Source: SAR202 cluster bacterium bin22 (GTDB lineage: Bacteria > Chloroflexota > Dehalococcoidia > Lucifugimonadales > UBA3495). Taken from it: a stretch of 64,000 nt of DNA. Within the stretch, counting starts at the first letter, position 1, and every line of letters starts with the position of its first letter. Shown in pieces: positions 44,058 to 54,287 of the stretch. The position numbers and the translations under genes were made by a program. The notes below the pieces were generated by a model that was not told the origin of the DNA, searched no databases, and was given only the letters and a program-made list of their open reading frames with translations. Location: positions 558,001 to 622,000 of the forward strand of contig MPMM01000001.1 of the NCBI GenBank assembly GCA_002238505.1, given 5' to 3'.

Positions 44058-45260
44058 TTAGGTTCGGGGCATGCCGAGCCCGCGACGGGCTATCTGGTCC
44101 CGCATCACCTGGGTACTGCCGTGGTTAATGCCGGACTGGAAAGAACCCATCAGGTTGTGGGCGAAAACGCCCTCTTCCACGGCATCTTCCGAACCGTTCA
44201 ACAGCTGGGCGTAGGGGCCCAGGATCTGGGCGATGGTCTCGGTGGTTCTGACGCCGTGTTCCGGCGCGAACACCTTTTCGGCGGAACCCTCGTAGGTGAA
44301 GTTGCCGCCCTTTTCCACCAGCGACATGCTGCGCATGGTCATGAGACGGCAAACCTGGGCCTCGGTCCAAAGTTCCGCGATGCGGTCCCGCACCGAGCTG
44401 TCCTCGGCCAGATTCATTCCGCCCAGGTCGTTCTCCTTGACATAATTGACAATGTCCTCGTCCCGCTGGACGGATATCAGGTAACGGCTGGCGCCAACCC
44501 GGTCGAGATTCAGGCCCATGGCTCCCACGTACCAGCCCGTGTTCTCTTCGCCCAGCAGGCAGGAGGCAGGAACGCGAACGTCCTCGAAGAAGACCTCGTT
44601 GGTGCGGGCGTCGCCGTAAGTGGTTCCCGCCGGCGCCTGGGGCTCGTTCTGGATAGTCCAAAGCGCACGAACAGTAATTCTTTCGGTGTCCATCGGGATG
44701 AGGAAAATCGAGATGCCCCGGTGCTTGGGAGCTTCAGGGTCGGTGCGGGCCATCAGGTAAATGTGGCTGGCGTAGTGGGCGGCAGTGGTGAACATCTTCT
44801 GGCCGTTAATAACGTACTCGTCGCCGTCGCGAACGGCGCGGCACTGGAGGCTGGCTAGGTCGGCGCCGGCCTGGGGTTCGGTGAAACCCAGCGCAAAGGA
44901 TATTTCGCCATTTATCAGGCCGGGGAGGTAGTACTTCTTTTGTTCCTCAGTCCCGGCGGCGAGGATTGCTGGAGCCCCGCTGCCGGCTCCGCCCACGGTG
45001 ATGCCGGCCCGGGCAAATTCTTCCTCGACGATGTACTGGTCTATGCGGCTGCCGTCCTGACCGCCGTACTCCCGGGGCCAGCTAATTCCTACCCAGCCCC
45101 GCTCGCCCAGTTTGGCGTACAACTCTCGCACCTTGGGTCCTCGACGCCGGATGCCCAGGTCTTCAATTTCCTGCCGGACCTCGTCGGTGACGTTTTCCTG
45201 GATGAATGTGCGAACATTGTCCCTTAGCGTTTCCTGTTCAGGGGTATATGCAAAATCCAT
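44058..45260 (-). CDS. acyl-CoA dehydrogenase
   Basis: A 400-residue acyl-CoA dehydrogenase. The substrate-binding GFTEPQAGADLASLQC and the FAD-related VINGQKMFTTAAHYA are conserved, as is the C-terminal NLMGSFQSGINHGSTQ. The start is set at 45260 by GAGG upstream, four codons inside the open frame. It precedes the other dehydrogenase gene (39-bp gap), suggesting an alpha/beta pair. Electron acceptor is probably the EtfBA fusion encoded 330 bp upstream on the same strand. Confidence 0.93.
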   Translation of the reverse strand: MDFAYTPEQETLRDNVRTFIQENVTDEVRQEIEDLGIRRRGPKVRELYAKLGERGWVGISWPREYGGQDGSRIDQYIVEEEFARAGITVGGAGSGAPAILAAGTEEQKKYYLPGLINGEISFALGFTEPQAGADLASLQCRAVRDGDEYVINGQKMFTTAAHYASHIYLMARTDPEAPKHRGISIFLIPMDTERITVRALWTIQNEPQAPAGTTYGDARTNEVFFEDVRVPASCLLGEENTGWYVGAMGLNLDRVGASRYLISVQRDEDIVNYVKENDLGGMNLAEDSSVRDRIAELWTEAQVCRLMTMRSMSLVEKGGNFTYEGSAEKVFAPEHGVRTTETIAQILGPYAQLLNGSEDAVEEGVFAHNLMGSFQSGINHGSTQVMRDQIARRGLGMPRT

Positions 45261-45590
45261 CTCTAACCTCATCGGACCGCGGCTTTGAAGGCGCGGTCGC
45301 CCTGGAAGCTTGGTTCATGTTGGAGGGCCGATTCAGACCCAACAACCGAGGCCATTATAGTACGCCTGTATGGGAGTGTCATCCGAATGCGGCGGCGTAA
45401 CCAGGGCAATCGCATTCGGAATTGTCCGCTAGTTTCTCTGCTTAAATGAAAGCTGAAGCGAGGCCACACTAATTTCGAGTGTCCAGCAACCTCAGTAACG
45501 ACAAATGCGATGGCCCGGGTTGCGCAACCCCGGCCGGAGGCTGCATCCAGCAGCGGACAGTAATAACCTTCTATTGGGGAGATGCCTGGA
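45261..45590. other. 330-bp spacer with two inverted repeats
   Basis: No supported gene. A perfect nine-base inverted repeat CCGAATGCG (45383-45391) and CGCATTCGG (45411-45419) and a GGGTTGCGCAACCC palindrome near 45518 lie between the end of etfBA and the dehydrogenase start. No T-run follows, so they may be protein-binding sites or weak hairpins. Confidence 0.45.
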
Positions 45591-47432
45591 CTACAGGGAA
45601 TCTTCCAAGACAGGCTTGATGGCTTCGACCAGGGCCGGGAGGTACTCCTCCCAGTCGCCAACGATGCCTACGTCGGCCGCCTTGAAAATGGGATGACGGC
45701 GGTTGCTGTTCAGGGCGATGATGACACCGGCCTTTTGAATGCCCACAGTGTGGTCGAATACCCCCCGGATGCCCACGGCCAGGTAAACCCGGGGGGCGAT
45801 GGTGCGGCCGCTGATACCCACCTGGACCTGGTGCGGAAGCCAGCCGGCGTGGACTACGTTCCGCGTGGTGGCCACCGTAGCGCCTATTTCGGATGCCAGG
45901 GACTGGACTCTGGGCAGGTTTTCCGGCCCGCCGACTCCCATGCCGGCGCCCAGGACAACTTCCGCCTGGGCCAGGGCGATGCCGCCAGGGTCATCCTCAA
46001 AGTGGGTCTCAAGAACAGTAATGTCAGCCCCCTCGAAGGGCGTGGTTGCCAGTTCCTCAACTGGGGCGCCTGCTCCAGTCTGCGGTTCGATGGGGGACAG
46101 AAGGCCGGGCCGCAACGTCACCAGATTTGGCAAGGTCTTGGACAGGATGGGGGCAATGACGTTTCCGCCGAGGGCCGGCTTCAACTGGACCAGCCTTCCA
46201 TTCTCGTCAATCTCCAGGTCTATGGCGTCCCCGGTAAGGCCCAGCCCCAGGCGGGCGGCGATGCGGGATGCCAGGTCCCGACCGTCGGCGGTGGCGGCGA
46301 ACAGGACGGCGTAAGGCCGCTCGGAGTCAAGGACGCTGGCCAGGGCATTGGCAACGCCACGGCCGCAAACCGGGCCCAGGTTCGAATTGTCCAGGGTAAG
46401 GAGTCGGTCGGCTCCGCAGGCAACCAGGGTTTCGGCGGCGTCTGCTCCGCCATCGCCAATAAGGACCGCAACAACCTGGCTGCGCGTCGTTTCGGTTAGC
46501 TGCCGCGCCTTCCCCAGCAGTTCCAGGGTTACCCTGCGAAGTCCCGTTTGCGCGGTTTCAGCGACCACCCAGATGGCCCGGCCCTTTTCATCCGGATAAC
46601 GGGTGGTGTCGGGCGCAAGGGATTGACTGTCGCTCTGGGCTTCGGAGGAGGCCAGTCCTTCGAGGAGCAGCTTGACGACCTGCTGGGCGGCATCCGCGGG
46701 CGTCTGTTCTTCAATCATTATGCCCTGGCGGGTTGGTTCCACCAGGCGAATGTCTTCCACCCAGGTAGGCGAACCCTCCAGGCCGAACTGGGACAGGTCA
46801 TCGGTCAACTGGCCGCAGGTCAATTCTTCCACCGGCTTTTCCTGGGCCTCGGCCATTTGCTGGCGGTTGGCAAAGGTTTCTTCAGCCACGCCCTCCGTGA
46901 CGCATACCACGGCCGGCAGCGGGCATTCTATGACCTGGTAGCCCTCGTCGGTGATCCGTTCCGCTACGACTGTGTTGGTGTCCGAGCGATAATCCAGCTT
47001 CCTGACCTGGCTGATGTGAGGCAGGCCCAGAAGCTCGGCCAGTTCGGGCCCCACCTGTCCGGTCTCCGCGTCGGCGCTGTTGCGCCCGCAGACGATCAGG
47101 TCGGGTTGTTCCCGCTGCAGCGCCATGCCCAGGGCCCGGGCGGTTGCCAGGGTGTCAGAACCGGCGAGGGCCCGGTCAGTCAACAGAATGCTGCGGTCTG
47201 CGCCCAGGGCCATGCAGGTTACCAGCCCGTCCCTGGCCTGGGGTGGACCCATGGAGACGGCGACCACCTCATCGTCCGGCCCTGACTTCAGCTCCACTGC
47301 CCGTACCAGACCCAATACGTCGAAGGGGTTAACTTCGGAGGGCACACCATCCCTGACGATGGTCTTTTTCTCGTAATCGAAAGTAATTCGAGAGACGACG
47401 GGGACGTATTTGACACAGACGGCCGTCTTCAT
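45591..47432 (-). CDS. electron transfer flavoprotein beta-alpha fusion
   Basis: A 613-residue single chain joining EtfB (residues 1-262) and EtfA (about 284-613) by a short linker. The beta half has NPFDVLGLVRAVELK and CGRNSADAETGQVGPELAE, the latter resembling beta subunits of bifurcating ETFs. In the alpha half the FAD region GISGRTIAPRVYLAVGIRG lacks the usual GISGAIQH form (it reads GIRGVFDH), and the NKDPDAPIF segment reads NSNRRHPIF. ETFs carry electrons from acyl-CoA dehydrogenases to the quinone pool. The start has GGAG seven bases upstream. pncB precedes it by 55 bp. Confidence 0.9.
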   Translation of the reverse strand: MKTAVCVKYVPVVSRITFDYEKKTIVRDGVPSEVNPFDVLGLVRAVELKSGPDDEVVAVSMGPPQARDGLVTCMALGADRSILLTDRALAGSDTLATARALGMALQREQPDLIVCGRNSADAETGQVGPELAELLGLPHISQVRKLDYRSDTNTVVAERITDEGYQVIECPLPAVVCVTEGVAEETFANRQQMAEAQEKPVEELTCGQLTDDLSQFGLEGSPTWVEDIRLVEPTRQGIMIEEQTPADAAQQVVKLLLEGLASSEAQSDSQSLAPDTTRYPDEKGRAIWVVAETAQTGLRRVTLELLGKARQLTETTRSQVVAVLIGDGGADAAETLVACGADRLLTLDNSNLGPVCGRGVANALASVLDSERPYAVLFAATADGRDLASRIAARLGLGLTGDAIDLEIDENGRLVQLKPALGGNVIAPILSKTLPNLVTLRPGLLSPIEPQTGAGAPVEELATTPFEGADITVLETHFEDDPGGIALAQAEVVLGAGMGVGGPENLPRVQSLASEIGATVATTRNVVHAGWLPHQVQVGISGRTIAPRVYLAVGIRGVFDHTVGIQKAGVIIALNSNRRHPIFKAADVGIVGDWEEYLPALVEAIKPVLEDSL

Positions 47433-47487
47433 TCAGTTTCTCCTTGCCGGCTAAACCGGTCGCGGTGTCAGCCGGAATAGCATTGCG

Positions 47488-48873
47488 TTAGTGGTCAGCG
47501 ATTCCCTGCTGCTCTATCAGGCTGCCCTGTACCTGGCTGGTTAGCCGCTGCAGCGCGGGGCTCAAGGTTACCGGATAACGGGGCGGATTCACAATTTGCT
47601 TGAAGTGCTCGTCCAGGCGGTCAAAATCGGCAGTGAACCGGTCGCGCATTTCTGACAGGGCGGGTTCTGGTCTGTTCTTTTCGCCAGCTTCCATTACCGT
47701 TTCCAGGAGAGGTTCCCCCGCCGGAAGTTGTTCATCGAGCAAGGTAACTACATCCCTTTCGAAGCAGCCACTGCCATCCTTTAGCCGGTAAATCTGCTTG
47801 GCGCCGGGGGGTGAGATCTTGTCCGGGCTGAGTTTCATCACCGGCCTGCCGTCGTAACAGGCCAGCTTGTAGGACATGTCGGTGTAGGGGGCGTCGGCTG
47901 AGGTTCCAACCCTGGTGCCTACGCCAAAGATGTCTATGGGCGCTCCCGACTGGACCAGGCGGTGAATCTCGTACTCGTCCAGCCCGCCGCTGGCAACTAT
48001 TTGCACATAGGGCAGACCGGCGTCGTCAAGTATCCGGCGTACCTGGCGGCTCAATTCACCGTAGTCGCCTGAATCCAGCCTGACTGCTACCAGGCGATGG
48101 CCCAGGTCCTCCATTTCCCTGCCTACCTGGGCGGCGTTGTGGGCTCCCTCGATAGTGTCGTACGTGTCCAGCAACAGGATGGTGCGGTGGGGGAAGGCGC
48201 TGGCGTAGGCGCGGAAGGCTTCCAACTCGGTGGGGAAGGAAGTGATCATGGAATGGGCCATAGTGCCGGCTGGCGGTATGCCGTAGCGCCGGGCCGCCAG
48301 GACATTGCTGGTTGACTGGAAACCGGCGATATAGCCCGATCGGGCCATGGTCAGGGCGCCGTCCACACCAGGCGCGCGGCGGGCGCCGAAGTCTGACAGG
48401 ACTCGTCCCCGGGCGGACCAGGCGCAACGGGCGGCCTTGGTAGTCTGCAGGCTCTGCAAATTCAGGCGATTGATTATCAGGGTCTCCACCAGTTGGCCCT
48501 CAATTATGGGAGCGGTGACCTCCAGGATGGGATCGTTGGTAAAAAAGACGCGCCCCTCCGGCAGGGCCCGCACACTGCCGGTGAACCGCAAGTCTCCCAG
48601 ATAGGCCAGGAAGTCCTCGGTAAACATGCCCGTCTCTTTAAGATACTGCCGGGTACCGTCTCCAAAGCTGACTCCCTGGAGGAAATCCAGGACGTCCTCC
48701 AGCCCGGCGCAAACCATGTAACCCCGGTTGGGAGGATAGCTGCGCATAAAGAGGTCGAAGGTGGCCTCGGCCGTCATGCCCTGGGCAAAGTAGGTCTGGG
48801 CCATGGTCAGCTCGTACAGGTCGGTGAACAGGCCCAGGTCAGCGCGGGTTGTGTGGTATGCCCTTTGATTCAT
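47488..48873 (-). CDS. pncB: nicotinate phosphoribosyltransferase
   Basis: A 461-residue NAPRTase that converts nicotinate and PRPP to nicotinate mononucleotide in the NAD salvage path. Signature elements: LFTDLYELTMAQTYF at the N-terminus, TMAHSMITSFPTE with the phosphate-accepting histidine, LLLDTYDTIEGA and VRLDSGDYGEL for PRPP binding, and VASGGLDEYEIHRL. It is the first gene of the minus-strand set with etfBA. Co-transcription with a redox protein would match NAD supply; that is inference. Confidence 0.95.
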   Translation of the reverse strand: MNQRAYHTTRADLGLFTDLYELTMAQTYFAQGMTAEATFDLFMRSYPPNRGYMVCAGLEDVLDFLQGVSFGDGTRQYLKETGMFTEDFLAYLGDLRFTGSVRALPEGRVFFTNDPILEVTAPIIEGQLVETLIINRLNLQSLQTTKAARCAWSARGRVLSDFGARRAPGVDGALTMARSGYIAGFQSTSNVLAARRYGIPPAGTMAHSMITSFPTELEAFRAYASAFPHRTILLLDTYDTIEGAHNAAQVGREMEDLGHRLVAVRLDSGDYGELSRQVRRILDDAGLPYVQIVASGGLDEYEIHRLVQSGAPIDIFGVGTRVGTSADAPYTDMSYKLACYDGRPVMKLSPDKISPPGAKQIYRLKDGSGCFERDVVTLLDEQLPAGEPLLETVMEAGEKNRPEPALSEMRDRFTADFDRLDEHFKQIVNPPRYPVTLSPALQRLTSQVQGSLIEQQGIADH

Positions 48874-49198
48874 TTTCTAGCCATGCTGGCGTTGGAAAAA
48901 CGAGGTTCAGGTAGCATTTCGGGCTATTATGTTTGGGCCTTCCCAGGTATGTCAAACAATTTGCAGGGATACGGCAGGCCCGGTACATATTGGGTTGCTG
49001 GGTGGATGAGGTCTATTCCCCATTCCTGATAAGGTAACCCTCTTCTTTAATTGATTTAGACGCGTTTATAACGATATTCGTAACAAATTGAGTCCCGTGG
49101 TCTGGACATAGTGCATTGGCCGCATTTGACACTCGTCCTGTCCTTGTTTATTATAGCCCTGCGCAAATGGGTTAAAAACTTAATACTAATATCTGGGA
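48874..49198 (+). other. upstream spacer of the SAM operon
   Basis: A 325-bp AT-rich spacer between pncB and the riboswitch. It holds the promoter at 49126-49154 and no coding frame of substance. Confidence 0.5.
49126..49154 (+). promoter_or_regulatory. strong sigma-70 promoter of the SAM-cycle operon
   Basis: Perfect TTGACA (49126-49131), 17-base spacer and TATTAT (49149-49154). Predicted start near 49161, about 38 bases before the riboswitch. Confidence 0.8.
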
Positions 49199-49328
49199 CC
49201 CTTATCCAGATCGGCAGAGGGAACGGCCCGATGAAGCCAGGCAACCGGCCCCGGTGGCACAGTCACCAATGGGCGAGGTGCTAAATCCGGCCTCTCCCCG
49301 GTTTTGTGGGGAAGAGGAAAGATGAGGG
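49199..49328 (+). promoter_or_regulatory. SAM-I (S-box) riboswitch aptamer
   Basis: The conserved core is unmistakable: AGAGGGAACGGCCCGATGAA, then GCCAGGCAACC, and GAGGTGCTAAATCC. P1 closes perfectly between CCCTTATC (49199-49206) and GATGAGGG (49321-49328). P2 carries the kink-turn region and P3/P4 follow the S-box order. SAM binding stabilises P1 and lets the downstream terminator form, shutting off mtnA and the rest of the sulfur operon when SAM is plentiful. Confidence 0.95.
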
Positions 49329-49347
49329 AGCGGAACTACATTTCTGT

Positions 49348-49373
49348 GCTTCTCTCAACGGGAAGCTTTTTTT
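49348..49373 (+). terminator. riboswitch-controlled attenuator terminator
   Basis: Arms GCTTCTC (49348-49354) and GGGAAGC (49360-49366) with one G-T pair and a five-base loop, then seven T. It sits 20 bases after P1 and 33 bases before mtnA, the normal place for an S-box expression platform. Confidence 0.85.
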
Positions 49374-49405
49374 GTGCCCGGAAATTTCCGGCGGAGTAAC
49401 CGGCC

Positions 49406-50446
49406 TTGAACGAAATTCGCCCAATACTGTGGGACGACGGCACCCTGAAACTGCTGGACCAGACGCGGTTGCCCGCGGCAGAGGAGGTAGTCGAAATCAA
49501 CGACTACCGTGGTGCCGTGGCTGCCATTCGCGATATGCAGGTGCGCGGCGCGCCCGCCATCGGAGTCACCGCCGCCTACGCCGTAGTCATGGCCGCAACC
49601 GAACTGTGGACCAGTGACCGGGACAGCTTCCTGTCTGGTCTGAGGGAAGCGGGAACAGTGATAAACGCTGCCCGGCCCACGGCCGTCAATTTGCAGTGGG
49701 CTGTCCGCCGGATGCTGGAAGTAGCCGAGTCTGAGCCGGACCTGGCGCAGGTGAACGCCCGACTACTGGCTGAAGCCCGGGCAATCCAGGTAGAGGATGA
49801 AGAAATCAACCGGCGGATGGGTGATAACGGCAGGGAACTGATGCCTGACGGGGGCGCCGTACTGACCCACTGCAACACCGGGGCGTTGGCCACATCTGCC
49901 TTTGGCACGGCCTTGGGTGTTATCCGGGCCGGGTGGGAGTCGGGCCGCCGCTTCCAGGTGTTCAACACGGAAACCCGCCCCTTCTTGCAGGGCGCGCGGC
50001 TGACTTCCTGGGAGTTTCAGCAACTGGGGATTCCAGCGACGCTGATCGTGGATTCCGCGGCCGGGATAATGATGCAGCGCGGCCAGATCAGTTGCGTGAT
50101 TACCGGCGCCGACCGGATTGCAGCCAACGGGGATACGGCCAACAAGATCGGCACCTATTCTCTTGCCGTGCTGGCCAGGGAGAATGGCATTCCTTTCTAC
50201 GTGGCCGCTCCTACCAGCACCGTTGACTTGAGCCTGGACTCCGGGGAAGAAATTGAAATTGAACAGCGGGCGGGATCGGAAGTGACGCATTTCCAGGGAA
50301 CGCCCACGGCGCCTTTGGGTGTGGAAGCGTTGAATCCCGCGTTTGACGTGACGCCCCATCGCTACATAACCGCCATCGTCACGGAAAACGGGGTGGCCCG
50401 ACCTCCCTTCGTGGAGAGTCTCAAGCTGGCGGCTGGCAATTCATAG
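49406..50446 (+). CDS. mtnA: methylthioribose-1-phosphate isomerase
   Basis: A 346-residue isomerase converting 5-methylthioribose-1-phosphate to the ribulose form in methylthioadenosine salvage. RGAPAIGVTAAYA, the NTGALATSAFGTALG block and the catalytic-aspartate segment TGADRIAANGDTANKIGTY are typical of MtnA and its eIF2B-alpha relatives. It starts at TTG 49406 with GGAG nine bases before. It is the first gene after the SAM-I riboswitch. Later salvage enzymes (mtnB, C, D, E or the DHAP-shunt aldolase) are absent from the window. Confidence 0.94.
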   Translation: MNEIRPILWDDGTLKLLDQTRLPAAEEVVEINDYRGAVAAIRDMQVRGAPAIGVTAAYAVVMAATELWTSDRDSFLSGLREAGTVINAARPTAVNLQWAVRRMLEVAESEPDLAQVNARLLAEARAIQVEDEEINRRMGDNGRELMPDGGAVLTHCNTGALATSAFGTALGVIRAGWESGRRFQVFNTETRPFLQGARLTSWEFQQLGIPATLIVDSAAGIMMQRGQISCVITGADRIAANGDTANKIGTYSLAVLARENGIPFYVAAPTSTVDLSLDSGEEIEIEQRAGSEVTHFQGTPTAPLGVEALNPAFDVTPHRYITAIVTENGVARPPFVESLKLAAGNS

Positions 50447-50485
50447 GTATCTGTTAATTCAGTTCTGGCAGGAAATGACAAGCAT

Positions 50486-51577
50486 ATGACTACTCCCGAC
50501 CAGCAAACCCGACGTCGCATGGCCCGCACCGGCCTGACTGTGTACGATGCGGACAAGGCCTGCGAAGGCTACCTCCTGTATGCCCCTATGGCCGGTGGTG
50601 GCGGAGTGTACCTGGTGGACAATCATGGTCAGGAAGCTCACCGCTGGGACATGCCTCATCCTCCCGGGCTGTACGGTTACCTGTTGCCTGCCGGCAACCT
50701 GTTTTACGGCGGCAAAACCCGGGACGAGACCTGGGACCGGTTTCCTTCCTGGAAACGGTTCAAGGGTGGTGTGATGCTGGAGGCCGACTGGAACGGAAAC
50801 GTGGTTTGGGAACATACTGACGCCGACCATCACCACGATGCCCGGCGCACGCCGGAAGGTGGCGCCCTCTACATGACTGTGGAGTTAATGGACCCGGCCC
50901 TGGCCGCCAAAGTCAAGGGTGGCGTACCGGGTACCGACGCGGAAGGCATGTGGGCCGACGTGCTGGTGGAAGTTGACAGCGCCGGCAATCGGGTCTGGGA
51001 ATGGCATGCCGCCGAACACCTGGAACCGGAGCAGCATGTCATTACGTTCAACGACCTGAGGGATGAATGGAGCCACGGCAACACTGTCGCGCCCCTCGAC
51101 GGCGACCGGGTGATGTTCAGCTTCCGCAATATTTCTACAGTCGGAATTATCGACAAGAAGTCGGGAGAGATAGTCTGGCAACTGGGCGATACGGTCCTGG
51201 CGCAGCAGCACGACCCGAACCTCCTGCCCAATGGGAATGTCCTGATATACGACAACGGTTCTCATCGCAAGAACGTCGGCCTTCCCTTTTCACGGGTGCT
51301 AGAGGTGAATCCGGCGACCAATGAAATAGTCTGGCATTACCAGGACTCGCCCCCGTACAACTTTTTCAGCGCGTATATTTCGGGCGCCCGGCGGCTGCCC
51401 AACGGCAATACCCTGATTACCGAGGGTATGTTTGGCCGCATGTTCCAGGTCACTGCCGAGGGTGAAGTGGTCTGGGAGTACATCAACCCCTATTTCTATG
51501 AAGATGCCGAAGGCCAGGTGGTCAACCGCGTGTTCCGCTCGACCTTCTACACCCCGGACCAGGTACCTCACCTGTAG
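50486..51577 (+). CDS. arylsulfotransferase-like beta-propeller protein
   Basis: A 363-residue ASST-family propeller. The typical blades are visible: GGGGVYLVDNHGQEAHRW, HHDARRTPEGGALY, SGEIVWQLGD and QQHDPNLLPNGNVLIYDNG, then RRLPNGNTLITEG. In true arylsulfate sulfotransferases a histidine in such blades takes the sulfate; no signal peptide is present here, so it is cytosolic and probably not the periplasmic enzyme. It stands between mtnA and mtnP (39 and 8 bp), so under the SAM riboswitch. A role in sulfur-compound processing is likely but not defined. Confidence 0.82.
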   Translation: MTTPDQQTRRRMARTGLTVYDADKACEGYLLYAPMAGGGGVYLVDNHGQEAHRWDMPHPPGLYGYLLPAGNLFYGGKTRDETWDRFPSWKRFKGGVMLEADWNGNVVWEHTDADHHHDARRTPEGGALYMTVELMDPALAAKVKGGVPGTDAEGMWADVLVEVDSAGNRVWEWHAAEHLEPEQHVITFNDLRDEWSHGNTVAPLDGDRVMFSFRNISTVGIIDKKSGEIVWQLGDTVLAQQHDPNLLPNGNVLIYDNGSHRKNVGLPFSRVLEVNPATNEIVWHYQDSPPYNFFSAYISGARRLPNGNTLITEGMFGRMFQVTAEGEVVWEYINPYFYEDAEGQVVNRVFRSTFYTPDQVPHL

Positions 51578-51585
51578 GAGCGGCC

Positions 51586-52455
51586 ATGGCTGACCAGGAA
51601 GCAACCATAGGTGTAATCGGCGGTAGTGGCCTCTATGACATGGAGGGTATGACCCATGTCGATTACATCGATGTGGACACTCCCTTTGGCCGGCCCAGCG
51701 ACAGCGTAGTTGTAGGTACGCTGGAAGACACCCGGGTGGCATTTCTTCCCCGGCATGGGCGGGGGCACCGGATTAACCCCTCGGGAATTCCGGCCCGAGC
51801 CAACATTTACGCCATGAAGGTTCTGGGCGTCCAGAGGCTCATTTCGGTCAGCGCGGTCGGCAGCCTCAAGGAGGACTTTGCCCCGCTGGACCTGGTGGTG
51901 CCCGACCAGATAATCGACCGAACCAGACATCGGGTTAATACCTTTTTTGATGAGGGTATTGTTGCCCACGTAGGGTTTGCCGATCCCTTCTGTCCCGAGG
52001 CCAGCAAGGTCATCGAGGGCGCGGGCAAGGAGGTCGGAGTCAATACCCACTTGGGCGGCACCATGATTGTAATGGAGGGCCCCGCCTTCTCGACTAAGGC
52101 GGAGTCTCATATGTACCGGTCATGGGGGGCTGGAATTATCGGCATGACCGCATTGCCCGAGGCCAAGCTGGCCCGGGAAGCTGAAATGTGCTACGCCACC
52201 ATGGCCTGGATAACCGACTACGACTGCTGGCACGAATCTGAAGAGACGGTGACCGTGGAGATGGTCGTGCAGAATCTCCTGCACAATGTTGCCCACTCCA
52301 AGGAAATGCTCCGCCTGGTAATCCCCAGGCTGGGCAAGGCTGAGGCGTGTGGCTGCAATTCAGCATTGAAGGACGCCATCATTACAGATCCTCGCGGAAT
52401 ATCGGAAGAGACCAGGCACAAGCTGTCCCCCATCGTGGGACGCTACATCAGCTAG
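51586..52455 (+). CDS. mtnP: S-methyl-5'-thioadenosine phosphorylase
   Basis: A 289-residue purine-nucleoside phosphorylase fold enzyme splitting methylthioadenosine into adenine and methylthioribose-1-phosphate, the substrate of MtnA. GVIGGSGLYDMEG, the phosphate-binding RHGRGHRINPSGIP, GGTMIVMEGPAFSTKAES and the purine-site TDYDCW are all present. GGAG lies five bases before the ATG. The gene follows the propeller by 8 bp, so co-translation is likely. Confidence 0.95.
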   Translation: MADQEATIGVIGGSGLYDMEGMTHVDYIDVDTPFGRPSDSVVVGTLEDTRVAFLPRHGRGHRINPSGIPARANIYAMKVLGVQRLISVSAVGSLKEDFAPLDLVVPDQIIDRTRHRVNTFFDEGIVAHVGFADPFCPEASKVIEGAGKEVGVNTHLGGTMIVMEGPAFSTKAESHMYRSWGAGIIGMTALPEAKLAREAEMCYATMAWITDYDCWHESEETVTVEMVVQNLLHNVAHSKEMLRLVIPRLGKAEACGCNSALKDAIITDPRGISEETRHKLSPIVGRYIS

Positions 52456-52518
52456 TCCGAAAGTGACGGGCTGAAATCTGGGTGAACAGGGTTTTCATCA
52501 GGTAAGGAGGTAACAATC

Positions 52519-52875
52519 ATGCCCAGGCAGGAACCCGGCGAGCCTTATTTCCGGGTAGATTCCAACGAAGCTAATGCCATCCTCAACGAGGATGCGGAAG
52601 GCACCGTCGTGGTGGACGTCCGCCGCGACGACGAATGGATAGGCGGCCACATAACCGGGGCCGTTCACATTCCCATAGATGACCTGCCCGACCGCATAGA
52701 CGAGGTACCCCGGGACAAGAGGGTGCTTTTCATCTGCGCCATGGGTGTCCGCAGTGGTCTGGCGTGCGAAGTGGCTTTTTCCATGGGTTACGAAACCGAC
52801 AATCTGTACAACATCGACGATGGCACTCCGGCCTGGATTGCCGCAGGACACCCCACGACCTACCCGGGCCGGTAA
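52519..52875 (+). CDS. rhodanese-like sulfurtransferase
   Basis: A 118-residue single rhodanese domain. The active-site loop FICAMGVRSG contains the catalytic cysteine that accepts sulfane sulfur, and VVDVRRDDEWIGGHITGAVHIP is the N-terminal signature. The start follows AAGGAGGT closely. It sits in the SAM operon between mtnP and ahcY, so it may carry sulfur in methionine or thiol metabolism; the partner is unknown. Confidence 0.92.
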   Translation: MPRQEPGEPYFRVDSNEANAILNEDAEGTVVVDVRRDDEWIGGHITGAVHIPIDDLPDRIDEVPRDKRVLFICAMGVRSGLACEVAFSMGYETDNLYNIDDGTPAWIAAGHPTTYPGR

Positions 52876-52918
52876 CAAGCTGCCAAAGGCAGCAAATCTG
52901 GTGACAAAAAGGAGTTAA

Positions 52919-54193
<1,275 letters not shown>

Positions 54194-54232
54194 CCCTTAG
54201 GGCTGCGGTCCCATCCCGTCGAATATCAGAAA

Positions 54233-54287
54233 GTGGCGTCCCTGTAGCCAGCCATCCCCTTGCCGGACAGCACAACGGAGACGCCAC
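54233..54287 (+). promoter_or_regulatory. unassigned structured leader before metK
   Basis: Perfect eight-base arms GTGGCGTC (54233-54240) and GACGCCAC (54280-54287) enclose a second helix CTGT/ACAG (54242-54245 and 54267-54270). It is 24 bases upstream of the metK ATG and just ahead of its GGAGG site. It matches no riboswitch consensus I know; an RNA control element or internal processing site is possible. Confidence 0.45.

Noticed and set aside
45269-45661. Minus-strand frame between etfBA and the acyl-CoA dehydrogenase
   Set aside because: It overlaps the etfBA end in another frame and has the arginine/serine-rich look of a shadow frame.
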